Origin: Phytophthora sp. 'mugwort'
Lineage: Eukaryota; Oomycota; Peronosporomycetes; Peronosporales; Peronosporaceae
DNA length: 64,000 bases
Assembly: GCA_033558025.1 (NCBI GenBank)
Contig: JAUCEF010000006.1
Coordinates: 4,402,001 to 4,466,000 of the forward strand
Reading direction: 5' to 3'
Both the position numbers and the translations under genes were made by a program. Shown piece by piece: positions 43,330-52,783 of this stretch (its first letter is position 1; the number at the start of each line of letters is the position of its first letter). The notes beneath the pieces were generated by a model that saw nothing but the letters and a program-made list of their open reading frames with translations, was not told the DNA's origin and ran no database searches.

Positions 43330-44612
43330 CAAATACACACATTGGCACAGTGAACTGTATTTGCATGGTCCGCAAGAGATACGACCATTCATTTTTGAGA
43401 ATACAGCACTTGTACCACACGCAACGTCAAACATTCTCAGTGAATACTGGCTATAGAGAAATGGGTACGAAAACATTGGATCACCGACTGGTGAGTTCAG
43501 ATTTATATTCTTGGACAACGAGCTAGCGTTTGTGGCTAGAGCATTAATGGGGCATACTACGTACAAAACTAACAGTCAAAGAGAGACAACTGTTGTGCAA
43601 TGCAGTCAAATCAAAGCCCTGTAAACCGCTAGAACTACCAGGCGTCGGGAAATTGGAAAGCACATTACAGGAATGGCACGTAAAACTTGCTCATCTCAAT
43701 AAAGAAACAGTGATAGCAATGTTGAGTCAAACGATAGTGGAAGGAATGCCCACTCTATTGTCATCTGCGTTACGAAAGGTTCCGTTCTCTTGCACAACAT
43801 GTGCGGAAATGAAGAAGCGGAGAATGTCCTATCGTAATGCTAAAGGTTCAAGAAATACACAGCCCATCAGTACCATTCATATGGACACAAACGGACCCCT
43901 GAAAACCATGGGGTATATGCGAGTGTAGGTACGATTCAATACTTCCTGAGTATAATTGATGACAACACCTCGTGGCGGTGGTCATACGTCTACGCAACAA
44001 AAAGGAGGTAGTTGGGAAGGTCACAGAGTTATTATTTACTTCGACTAGAGCGCGAAGGCAAATTCACAATTCGTCGAATTCGGTCTGATGGAGGCACCGA
44101 GTTTGTGAAAGCTGCCTTTAAAACCTTCTGTAAAGAGAAGGGTATTGTTTTTTAGACAACTAATACATACAGTCCAGAAGAAATGGAGCCCCAGAGCGAG
44201 ACAATCAGAGCAAGCTTAATAGGGCTCGTCCCCGTTACAGGCTAGACACAGAGTTCCCGGACGAGTGAAGGCTTTGCCATGTCATGGGGTACTCGTAGTA
44301 AAGTATAATGCCGACGGTACTGTCGAGCGATTCGAAGCACGCCTTGTTGCACAGGGTAATCACCAAGAGTATGAGGTGGACTGCGACGAGGTATACGCAC
44401 CGGCTGCACGATTCGGGTCACTACGCCTAATGCTGGCAATTAGGACCATATTACTGTCATCTCCACCAAATGGATGTCCATATGGCATTTCTAAACGGCA
44501 CCATGGAAGGAGAACAAACGATACACATGAGTCAACCTCACGGTTTTGTGAAGCGAGGCCACGAGCAACTGGTCTGTGAGCTACAGAAGAGTATTCCGTG
44601 GGAGCGCTTATA
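43330..44612 (+). pseudogene. Copia-2 protease end, integrase and RT start
   Basis: Plus strand. About 43385-43560 gives 'ENTALVPHATSNILSEYWL' and 'RFIFLDNELAFVARALMG', the protease-to-GAG-pre-integrase link. The frame 43593-43928 has 'WHVKLAHLNKETVIAMLSQT' and 'CTTCAEMKKRRMSYRN', the HHCC zinc-binding region, then 'TIHMDTNGPLKTMGY' (core Asp). Then 'IIDDNTSWRWSYVYATKKE' and, after frame changes, 'RSDGGTEFVKAAFK' (second Asp, about 44090). RT begins at about 44290: 'VVKYNADGTVERFEARLVAQ', 'DEVYAPAARFGSLRLMLAI' and 'HQMDVHMAFLNGTMEGEQTI'. It is cut at about 44612 where Gypsy-3 begins. Confidence 0.82.
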
Positions 44613-44619
44613 AGAGTCC

Positions 44620-46320
44620 ACGATGTTCGCGCAGTCCACCGCGAGGCGGCTTTCCTACTCCCACGTATTATCGGATACTGGTCGACGCCCTCACACCTCC
44701 GGTGTTTCACCAGCTTCTCCACATGGAAATACTGCTTCCCATCACCTGGTAGGGGTGGAGGAGGCCGGAGTGGCCGTTGCTGAGTCGTCGCGACTCGAGT
44801 TGACGCCGTCGACTGGTTCCGGGAACCTCGCGGAGGCGATGGCGAGTTGTCAGAGCCGTCTGGACGTTCATCGATCGGATATGATCGTTTTGCGTGGCCG
44901 CCAACAGCTCCTGGAAGCGCGATTGGAGAGGGAGTTGCGCCAGGCGCCCGACGTCGACGCGGAGAGGCACCGCCTGTGGGCGAAGGTGGATCGCCTGGAG
45001 CAGGACTTGACGCAGTCTGAGGTGCGTGTCCGTCATTCGCTCGAAGAGCAGGCCGGGTCGATCCGTGATCTCTATGATCGTGTCTGACGCCTGGAGCGGC
45101 ACCCGCCTGTCGAGCTTGCGAGGGCTGTTTCTGTTGCGCGGCCGCCTTCGGCGCCTGTGAATGAGGAGACTCTAATGCGCGTGGTGCAGAGCGCTCTGCG
45201 TCGCTACACGGGGTCTCAGACAGACCCGGCGGAAGGCGCTCCGCCTCATGGTACGCTTTGAGCATGCCGACGTAGAACGTTGAGTGCGTCGCCATGGACG
45301 ATGGCAGATCCAGCGTGTAGGCGTTGCCGTGAAGGCCAATGACTGTGAACGGCCCCACGAATCGTGGCCTGCGTTTTGTGCTCCATACTGAAGACACTGC
45401 ATGTATGTATGTATAGGAAGATTATTGGAATTAATAATACCAAATCCCTCATTTTAAACACTTGTATGTTGTTGCGCTCATGGCGGTCACTGTTTTCCTT
45501 TTGTAGGTCCTGGGCGGCTGCCATGGCGTCGCGGACTCGAGCACGGATCGCTTCCCCAGCCTCGATGAAGGAAAGAAGGTTCAACTCTTCATTGACGACG
45601 TCTTCCGTCATCACGGCCTCCCAGAGGCATTTGTCAGTGACAGAGACCCTCGGTTGTATCCTACTTCTGGCAACACCTGTTCAGACTTCTTGGTACGACG
45701 TTGGACACGTACACGGCGGACATCCACAGACCGATGGTCAAACGTTAATGGGTTGCGGCACCCGCGTACGCCGTTATCGTTGCCTCCGGCTTCTGATTTG
45801 AATGAGGGAAAGTCTGTCGTCGATGCCCGTTCTACGTTAATGGGTCGTGGCATCCGCGTACGCTGTTATCATTGCCTCCGGCTTCTGATTTGAATGAGGT
45901 AGGGTCTATCGTCGACGACCCAATGGGTCTCAAAGGCGTACGTCCGTTCGTGTCACAACTCTTCTTCACAGCGACCAGCCGTACCGTCTTGCTCAGCCGG
46001 CAAACAAAGACCAAGATGCCAGTATGGCCTTTCCCATCGGGCGGTAACGCGAATATGAAGTCACGCTCACCGAGCGCCAACCGCCAGCCGAACCGGCAAG
46101 CTCATTAGTGGCGCTGCCGAAGCGGGCGAGGGTTTCACCCGTTGGCACGTCTCACACGTCTAGACGAAAGATCGGACCCACTTATACATATGGGGCCACC
46201 AGTCATCCCGTGCCACTGACGGGTATGTCTTTTCCCGACCCAAGTGCCCGCTAAGCGCCGTATCGTGGGCCTCAAAAAGGATTTGGTGACTCAGAGTGTC
46301 GTTGTTGGACACGACAGTGG
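44620..46320 (-). pseudogene. Gypsy-3 integrase with chromodomain, part inverted
   Basis: Minus: 'HQILFEAHDTALSGHLGREK' and 'DDWWPHMYKWVRSFV', then 'TCETCQRVKPSPASAAPL', make up the H2C2 zinc finger (about 46290-46100). The core start is 'RDFIFALPPDGKGHTGILVF' (about 46065-46005). The next core part, 'VFRHHGLPEAFVSDRDPR' and 'HLFRLLGTTLDTYTAD', is read on plus at 45598-45730. Minus resumes with 'SFIEAGEAIRARVRDAMAAA' (about 45575), 'KRRPRFVGPFTVIGLHGNAY' (GPF module, about 45375) and 'QYFHVEKLVKHRRCEGVDQY' (chromodomain, about 44735). The long 44360-45397 frame is the last part plus shadow sequence. Confidence 0.8.
45744..45927 (+). repeat. Tandem duplication, two 92-bp copies
   Basis: Copies 45744-45835 and 45836-45927, both starting gttaatgggt and sharing 'cctccggcttctgatttgaa'. 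They differ at about a dozen sites. On plus they encode 'NGLRHPRTPLSLPPASDLNE'-type integrase linker sequence and sit at the edge of the inverted segment. Confidence 0.88.
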
Positions 46321-47069
46321 TTTTCCAGCAGAGCGAGGTGTACGGCCTTGTTGAAGGTCTTGGGTTGACGCCGGAAGATCTCCGTCCGTACCGGACCTGT
46401 GCGGACACCGTCCATGAACACCATGACCTTCACGTCCTCCGAGAGAGGAGCTCCGGCCATAGCCGCTTCCAAGTTTTACAGTTCCATGACATAGTCTTGA
46501 AGGGCACACTTGCCTTGCTTGCATCGCAAGAACAGGGAGCGATGGCGATACGCCACATTGGCCAACAGAAAATGCTTGCGGAGTTTTTGTTCCATGAACG
46601 ACCATGAGGTGAAATACCGCGGAGACGAGATCTCTCGAGCCATGGCCCATGCACGTGCCCGACCTCCCAGGTTGGACAGGGTGAAGGCGACTTGAGATCT
46701 CGCATCATAGGTCTGTCCCGCGCTCAGCGCGATCTCGATCTCGCGGATCTAGAAGACCAAGTTGGCCGACTCCTTCCCGTCGAACTTGGGGACCGTCATC
46801 TTGACCGCATTCCTTGATCCTTGTCGCGTAGCGAAGGTAACGGACTTTCGCGCAGCGGAGTGAGCTGCGCACTGGGCTTTTGCCTGTACTGTCGCCCGTG
46901 CAGCTTCTTGGGCCGCAGCGCTCACATGTGCGTTGAGCGAAGTCTCGTACTTGTCAAAACGCTCAACGCGGGCTCTCTGTTCTTCCGCAGAGAGTGAGGG
47001 GAAACCAGCGAAAGCCTGCTCGCCTAGAAGGCTAACCATCTTCTCTATGGTGGCCCAGTGGGCGTCCAA
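46320..47069 (-). pseudogene. Gypsy-3 gag
   Basis: Minus strand. The frame from 47069 to 46749 is MDAHWATIEKMVSLLGEQAF with Ala-rich coiled coil and 'VKMTVPKFDGKESANLVF'. After frame changes come 'TLSNLGGRARAWAMARE' (about 46690) and 'LAGAPLSEDVKV'-like sequence at 46472-46272: 'MAGAPLSEDVKVMVFMDGVR' and 'NKAVHLALLEN'. These match retrotransposon gag (capsid) of oomycete gypsy elements. There is a stop after 'NLVF' and other frame changes. Confidence 0.78.
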
Positions 47070-47083
47070 GAGTTGAGGGAAGT

Positions 47084-47104
47084 TTTCGTGAAGGCATAAT
47101 CTTC
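47084..47104. repeat. 21-bp direct repeat, right copy
   Basis: Identical to 42027-42047. Together the two copies bracket 5,036 bp of copia and gypsy sequence inside the Pogo-4 gene. Confidence 0.92.
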
Positions 47105-47867
47105 AGCACCCAAGAAGATCGTTTGTTTATTGCCTTGATAGCTCCCCAGCAGCATGCACGAGAGCCGCTCCTTGTCGCGTCCGCTTGAGCGTATCCACAC
47201 TGCCTTGTTCCCATGCTTCTGTACCGTAGACGTCGGGATGTACTCAAAATAAAATGGCGTCTAGTCTGCGTTGTACGCCACGTCAACGCCAAGGGCATCC
47301 ATCTTGGCCATCACCTCAGCTCGAAATCTTGCCGCTACTGCTGCTGCGTCGCCGGGGCAAATCTGATATTGGCGAGTCTTTGCCCAGAAGCTGGGTTAAT
47401 GACGATGCAAAAAGCTGCGCTTCCATGAGCGGGTAGCCTGAGAAAAAATCAGGGGACACATCAGTCTCTCGCGCCAGTCGCAGAGCACGCAGATGCAGCA
47501 TTGTAGACGACACAGGTGCTTCTTCGTCGCGATAGTCGTTCACCCACTTTACCAGATCTTGTTCGGCATCGGCGCTGAAGGACTTGCCCAGACCTAGCTG
47601 CCGGATGCCACGACTCCTGCTTCCAGAACCGTATCACAGGCGGCGATGATCTTGTCCTTGTTATTGACCCACAAATAAACGCTTTTCCGCTTGGTGTCGA
47701 GAGTAGTTCCTTCGAGACCAGAAAAAATCTCTGAACGTGTCCTGAATGCCCTTGCTTTCGAAAGATTCGATGACGGCTCGGCGGAACTCTTACGTCCCCC
47801 AGGTGTATTTATGCTGCCGCTGCCTCCAGCCGCCTCCCTCGTTTCGTGGCTTTCGGCCCGGAGGCAT
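47104..47867 (-). pseudogene. Pogo-4 transposase, N-terminal part
   Basis: Minus strand from an ATG at 47867 (MPPGRKPRNEGGGWRQRQHK). DNA-binding region: 'EFRRAVIESFESKGIQDTF', 'TTLDTKRKSVYLWVNNKDKI', 'LGLGKSFSADAEQDLVKWVN' and 'MLHLRALRLARETDVSPDFF', the tandem HTH of pogo/CENP-B-like transposases. The first catalytic Asp lies in 'VDVAYNAD' followed by 'TPFYFEYIPTSTVQKHGN' (about 47280-47215) and 'KAVWIRSSGRDKERLSCMLL'. It stops at the 21-bp repeat, and the remainder is at 42047-41501. Frame changes are present, so the copy was already decaying or has decayed since. Confidence 0.82.
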
Positions 47868-48073
47868 CTTGCCGACTGAGCTCTGCAAGGTGGGCGCGAA
47901 ATAGTGATAAAGTCAGCTACAACAATGGTTGGAGCAAACCGTTGTCGGAAACAACATGATAAGCTGGCTTGTCTATTTGGTCCGCTATGATTGGCCGAAA
48001 TAATATGTCGGAAACAACGTAATGTCGGAATCAACAAGTCCTATACGGTACTAGTAAATCTTGTGTACGCCTA

Positions 48074-49672
48074 CACTGCGCGACAGATTAGATCGGACAC
48101 CTACTGAACTGACCGTAGTACTGGCGGTTCTTCGAGTTAGCCTATATATTTAGATATATGCGAGCTGTAGGCAGGTGAAAGAGCTTGCTTGTGCTAACGA
48201 GCGCAAGTTCGAGCTCTGTAGGGTACCTCCCATACTACTTTCCCACTTTCAGCTCCGCGACAGATCAAATCGGACAAACCTACCCATACAAAAACCAAGT
48301 ATATCATGAGAGTGTGTATCAGTAGGAATTGGTGGCCGCAGAGCTTGCTGCATGGCTGGCCGCGAAGACTACAGTGAGGTCGAGCTTTATCTGCACGCTC
48401 ATTCTGCAGGATGCCTCAGACGAAGAAGCCCCATCTAACTGAGCGTGAGAAGGGAAAGATTGACGGCCTTTTTTAGGCCGGCGCGAGCAAGCGCAGCATC
48501 GCTAAGCAGTCTTGGCCGCAGCCCTGACACCATTAATGCGTGCTAGCACCCAAGCCACGGCCGAAGGCCCGCAAGAAGTTCAATCCCCCAAGCGCTCCGG
48601 AGCGCCACCCACGCTTACTGAGCGCGGGCTCAGGCGGCTTTTACGTGCAGCGGCTCCTGTAGATCATTCCGCCGAGCAGCTGAAGGCAGGGCTGCGACTC
48701 GCCGTGCACGTGAGGACCATTCAGCGCCCTTGCCAAGGTGGCTGGCTCGTCTTCATGAAGATGCTCAACACGCTACCGCTCAAGCCCGAGGACATGGTCG
48801 CCCATGAAGCGTGGGCAAGGGAGAAGCTGCTGCTCAAGGATGCCGGGCCTTATTGGGATTCCACTATTTTCTCTGATGAGAAGAAATGGAATCTTGATGG
48901 GCCCGACGGATTTTAAAACTACTAGCGGGATCTACGACACCCTCCCTGAAAGCCGAAGCGAAGGCAGACAGGAGGCGGATCGGTAATAGTTTGGGCTGCG
49001 TTTAGTACACGACGTAAGTCTCAGCTAGTGATTTTGACGGGGAGGCAAAACTCGGACGACTACGTGTAACGTTGTCCGAGTTTCTCCTCCCCTTTGCTCA
49101 TCTGAAGTATGGCACGGATTTTACCTTTCAGCAAGACAATGCAAGTATCCATACCTCGGCACGCACCAAGGCCTTCTTCGCGGACCAGGAAGTAAAGGTG
49201 CTCGACTGGCCTTCAAAGTCGCCAGTATTAAATTCTATAGAAAACCTTTGGTCGATAATGAGCAGATAAGTATACAGTAACGGTAGGCAGTTCGATAAGG
49301 TACCTGAGCTAAGGGCTGCGCTGTTTGAGGCATGGGATTCCATCCCTCTCGCATTGTTGCACTCACTCGTCGACTCAATGCCGCGCCGCTGCTTAGAGGT
49401 TGTTCCAAGAATGGGGATAGGACTCGTTACTAAAGAATACCAATATACTTGGTTTTTGTATGGGTGGGTTTGTCCGATTTGATCTGTCGCGGAGCTGAAA
49501 GTGGGAAAGTTATATGGGAGGTACCATACAGAGCTCGAACTTCCGCTCGTTAGCACAAGCAAGCTCTTTCTCTTGCCTACAGCTCGCATATATCTAAATA
49601 TATAGGCTAACTCGAAGACTGCCAGTACTACGGTCAGTTCAGTAGGTGTCCGATCTAATCTGTCGCGCGGTG
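48074..49672 (+). mobile_element. Complete Tc1-like element with long TIRs (Tc1-A)
   Basis: A 1,599-bp element flanked by TA (48072-48073 and 49673-49674), the Tc1/mariner target duplication. Terminal inverted repeats 48074-48304 and 49443-49672 are about 230 bp and roughly 90 percent alike by eye. Within each TIR a 'gcgacagattagatcggaca' site occurs at the outer end (48080-48100; 49646-49667) and again in variant form 'gcgacagatcaaatcggaca' at the inner end (48257-48276; 49471-49490). This is the IR/DR layout of doubled transposase-binding sites. The transposase gene lies between the TIRs. Confidence 0.9.
48411..49431 (+). pseudogene. Tc1-A transposase (DD34E), broken
   Basis: ATG at 48411 (MPQTKKPHLTEREKGKIDGL) with a stop soon after, then HTH sequence 'AGASKRSIAKQ' and 'VHVRTIQRPCQGGWLVFMKM'. 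Catalytic motifs: 'FSDEKKWNLDGPDG' (first Asp), 'FQQDNASIHTS' (second Asp) and 'SPVLNSIENLW'. Counting from the second Asp, the Glu of IENLW is 34 residues on, so DD34E is kept; the conserved but non-catalytic Asp of SPDLN is Val here. Frame changes near 48915 and 49066 and a stop at 49267-49269 prevent expression as one protein. Confidence 0.87.
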
Positions 49673-49674
49673 TA

Positions 49675-50179
49675 GGACGACGAAAATACGGTATACTGTA
49701 CTGGCAAAGGCAAATCGGTAGTTCGGTCAAAATTCTTGACCGAACCATTCGGGCGTCCAGCTTCAACCAGACGCTCAGCCAACAGAACCCCACCACGCAA
49801 GTCGGTACGTGCGCTCATATCAGAGCCACGCGAGAGGCAAATCCGGACTGGATGTCGCACACAGCTGCGCGTTGGCTTCACTTCGTCTTCACCGTGAGAA
49901 GTCAAGTTTGACCATTAAAACACGTGGCGATTCCGTGCGTTCCGCCATGTAAACGAATGCAGCAAAGCGACGAATGCAGCAAAGCGACGAATGTAGCAAA
50001 GCTCAGTAGAGAACACGACACTTCCATGCCTTGGTTGATGCATGTACTCACTACCAGTTCGCACGGCTGCTGTGCTGTTTACTACTTCGGCAATTACATT
50101 AAATAGACTTCACATACTACTTTCTCCTAACTCTCTGCACTTCTTCGTCTCCATGCTTTGCTATGGAGGACGTGTAACA
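49675..50179. other. Spacer with a 17-bp short tandem repeat
   Basis: No gene. About 49955-50003 has three near-identical units 'cgacgaatgcagcaaag'. The minus-strand frame 49905-49639 runs into the Tc1-A TIR and is not supported. Confidence 0.6.
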
Positions 50180-51193
50180 TCATGGCGCCGAGCTGATCTG
50201 AAAGAAGCTGCTTGTGTGGTAACGCGTTAGGTCGTCGGCTGCCGACATGCGCAGGAAATATTTGGGGCCCGATTCCATGCCCCATGGCACCCTGTGGTAT
50301 GTGAAGAAGCCTGTGTTTGAGGCATCCCTGGCGATGAGCGTCGTGGCACTCAGGCCGTCCTCCAGCAGCTCGATGCACACCTTGTCCACCTTGGGATCGA
50401 GTACCCTCCACTCAATGTTTACGGGCTTGCCTCGTGTCCAGACCGTGTCTGGGTTGGGCGAGACCATCGCCACGATGGGAGCACCTTCTTCATGGCACTC
50501 ACCGATGCGCTTGGCTGGGCCCGTGCTCTTGCCATACACCCTCAAGTGCTGCAGGTGGTGATGCGCCTTGAGCGAGTGCGGTAGCGGCGGCTGCGGCGGC
50601 TGCGGCGGTGAGCTGGGCGGGAATGTGCTGCCAAACTGCGCTGAGAGGTCGTAACTGCGTCGTCGCATATTGGCGCGGCTATCGGCCGACATGGCGCTGA
50701 ACGTGTGTCGTCTGTGGTCGAACGCCTCCTGTTGCCGCGTCATGATGGCTATAGATCCCGTAGACTTGCGCAGCAGTGTCTGTTTGAGCTCCTCCAGTTC
50801 GTCGATTTCCTGTTGGTTAACCTTTTCGTCGTCTTCCTGTTTCAGTTGCAGTTGGTCCTGTTCTGGAGCGAGCTCCATGGCCTGGACGAGCTTCGGGGAC
50901 GGCGGCGGAGATGGCGCGCGTTTAGTCTCGAGCTGAGACATAAGCTTTGCGTCCGCCGCCTGGGGCGACGGCTCGCTACTGCTGTTCGTGGGGCTAGCGC
51001 TGTCAGTGTTCACGCTGGCGGGAACGGAGGGGATATCCATGGAGAGCCGCTGGAACACGGCAGTGACCAGCAATTTGGTGGGCGATTGCGTATCACTAGG
51101 GTGTGGCTCCAATCTGCGCATGAGCCGCGTGTCGACGGCGAGCGAAGATGACGTCGGGGGCGATGACAGGAACGGTCGTAACAGGCAGTGCAC
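50180..51193 (-). CDS. Protein with C-terminal KRE9/KNH-like (Ser-Thr GPI-type) domain
   Basis: Open minus-strand frame ending at TGA 50180-50182. The first in-frame ATG is at 51119-51121 (313 residues); the reading frame is open without an ATG up to a TGA near 51375, so the 5' end is uncertain and a spliced upstream exon is possible. Residues are counted from 51193. They show a Pro/Ser-rich region (60-105), a Glu/Gln-rich likely coiled coil (107-148), a basic patch with MRRRSYDLS (176-184), a PPQPPQPPLP tract (about 195-205), and the domain at 240-335: 'SPNPDTVWTRGKPVNIEWRV', 'KVCIELLEDG', 'ASNTGFFTYHRVPWGMESGP', 'YHTSSFFQIS'. This is the beta-sandwich pattern of the KRE9/KNH family, tied to cell-wall glucan in fungi. 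No clear signal peptide is visible, which is odd for that family. Codon use and lack of lesions suggest a real gene. Confidence 0.75.
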   Translation of the reverse strand: MHCLLRPFLSSPPTSSSLAVDTRLMRRLEPHPSDTQSPTKLLVTAVFQRLSMDIPSVPASVNTDSASPTNSSSEPSPQAADAKLMSQLETKRAPSPPPSPKLVQAMELAPEQDQLQLKQEDDEKVNQQEIDELEELKQTLLRKSTGSIAIMTRQQEAFDHRRHTFSAMSADSRANMRRRSYDLSAQFGSTFPPSSPPQPPQPPLPHSLKAHHHLQHLRVYGKSTGPAKRIGECHEEGAPIVAMVSPNPDTVWTRGKPVNIEWRVLDPKVDKVCIELLEDGLSATTLIARDASNTGFFTYHRVPWGMESGPKYFLRMSAADDLTRYHTSSFFQISSAP

Positions 51194-52345
51194 TAGCAGC
51201 AGCCCAAGCCGAGCAAGACGCGCGCCCCAGCGCTCTCCGTGTGGCGGCTCCGAGTGACGGTGGTGGACGTCGATTATGGCACGCGCGCGGTGAGTGACAA
51301 GCTGCTCTTCCTCCGTAAAGCCGAGGAAAAGCTGCTGCCGCTCCGATAAAGCTGTAATGAATGGGTCTCTCTCTCAGTCCGGACGAATTGCTGTCGGACT
51401 GGCTGACTGGCTAAATGGGGAATGCCCTCAAGGTTGCTTCGCACACAGCACGGGCAAGTGTCTACAGAGCGACTAGCGGCCAGGCCAGCCCGACTGCAGA
51501 CGAGATCGACTGGGGTCGTGCGTAGGAATTCAGCGAATGAGAGTCGCCCCGCGGCCCGCGGGCAGCACGCGACCGCCGCATCTGCGGACAGCGCCGCACG
51601 CAAGCAGCGCGGACCCATAGACGGGGCTCTATCCCGGACTATAATTCCGAGCCTGCCTCAGCACGAGACCAGAGTCTAGTGACTGGCCCCCAGTATGATC
51701 GAAGGGCGTTTCGCGGTCGAGGGATTCCAATCGAACGTTAGCGAGGCGGGCGCCATAGTGAGCGTCAGTCATGGCCCTGATCTGTCCGACTCTCGGCTCG
51801 CTCCATCTTTGCCGCCGCCGCGGTTTGGTCTCCTGGCCCAAAGTCTCTTCATATTTAGGGCACAGTTTTTAGCTCAGGCTCATCAAAAAAGAAAATCAGA
51901 GTGACGCGACATATATGTAGGGCTTTTTGCAGGCTGCAAACAGGATACTGTCGCGAAAGTATGGTAGTCAGCGTTGGTGGATTTCGTCGGTGCAAAAGCC
52001 CAAAACTTCTTCAATGCTTATTCCGCTCGTGGTTAGCGCCAGCTGTTGGCATTGAAGCGTCACGACGGCGTGTGGCTATTGGTGGAAACGCGAGTTGCCC
52101 GTTTATGCGACATTGGCGAAAATGGACCACGGGCGGAGTCCCAGCTGCGCTTTTTGTAGGCTTTGTTTGTGCTGCCTGGCGTCTCGGTGTCACGCCGGTC
52201 GTCCGCCGCACCAGCGCGACTCGCGACTCGTGGTCGGGGGATAGCCGCCGCGTGAGCGAAAGCCTCCCGCCAGCGCTGCCTAATGTCGCGACAGTAGCTA
52301 ATGCTCGAAGGCGGAGCCCTGTCTGCATGCCGAACATCGCCATGC

Positions 52346-52783
52346 TTAGCTTGCTGAGGTCTTCGGTAGCCAGTAGCCATAACGCAGCGCGAGAGCGAGC
52401 TGGTGGACATTACTCTCGCAGGAGCGTTTGACAGCGCCGAAATCCGATGTTCTGACGCTAATTCTCTCGTCGGCAGCGGCCGGGCGGGTCTCCAAAGTCA
52501 AGGATCCCTGCTCGCGGATAGTCGGCAAGTTCAATTCGGCGCGGGCCACTTCCGAAGTGACATGATATGCACGTTCGAATTCTCTCATCCCAAGATTTGC
52601 CTTCTCTTGTTCCGCCAGACTCTGGCCCAGAGCGAGTGGTTTAAATTTTAGATCGAGCAACATGCCCGCGGAGGCCTGGCAGCGGCGACTACTGTTGCTA
52701 TCATCGTACTCTATAGTCTTTGAGAACAAAAGGCAGCGAAGATCATGTTCGTCGTAGCTGGTCTCTGCCGTCGCCCGAGGCAA
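52346..52783 (-). CDS. Unrecognised open frame, 145 residues
   Basis: Starts MPRATAETSYDEHDLRCLLF and ends with 'LALALRYGYWLPKTSAS' at a stop at 52346-52348. The middle is helix-prone and charged (LGQSLAEQEKANLGMREFER; LNLPTIREQGSLTLETRPAA). There is no signal peptide, transmembrane segment or known motif. It may be a host exon or chance in GC-rich DNA. Base composition is unlike that of the neighbouring transposons. Confidence 0.3.
   Translation of the reverse strand: MPRATAETSYDEHDLRCLLFSKTIEYDDSNSSRRCQASAGMLLDLKFKPLALGQSLAEQEKANLGMREFERAYHVTSEVARAELNLPTIREQGSLTLETRPAAADERISVRTSDFGAVKRSCESNVHQLALALRYGYWLPKTSAS

Larger units (their letters stand above)
44613..47083 (-). mobile_element. Internally deleted and rearranged Ty3/gypsy (Gypsy-3)
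   Basis: Minus-strand order: gag (47069-46320), integrase zinc finger and first core half (46320-45930), a segment reading on plus (45585-45927), integrase C-terminus with chromodomain (45575-44620). Protease, RT and RNase H are missing; gag passes straight into integrase at about 46320. This makes it a non-autonomous derivative as well as a rearranged one. Confidence 0.78.

Noticed and set aside
44360..45397. 345-codon minus-strand frame as a single gene
   Set aside because: Only its first part is real integrase and chromodomain sequence; the last part is antisense to Copia-2 RT, so it is a fusion of element pieces.
49210..49250. Loss of the third catalytic residue in Tc1-A (SPVLN)
   Set aside because: In DD34E transposases the third residue is the Glu of NPIEN, which is kept; the changed Asp is conserved but not catalytic.
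49128..49796. 222-codon minus-strand open frame
   Set aside because: It is antisense to the Tc1-A transposase and runs through its terminal repeat.
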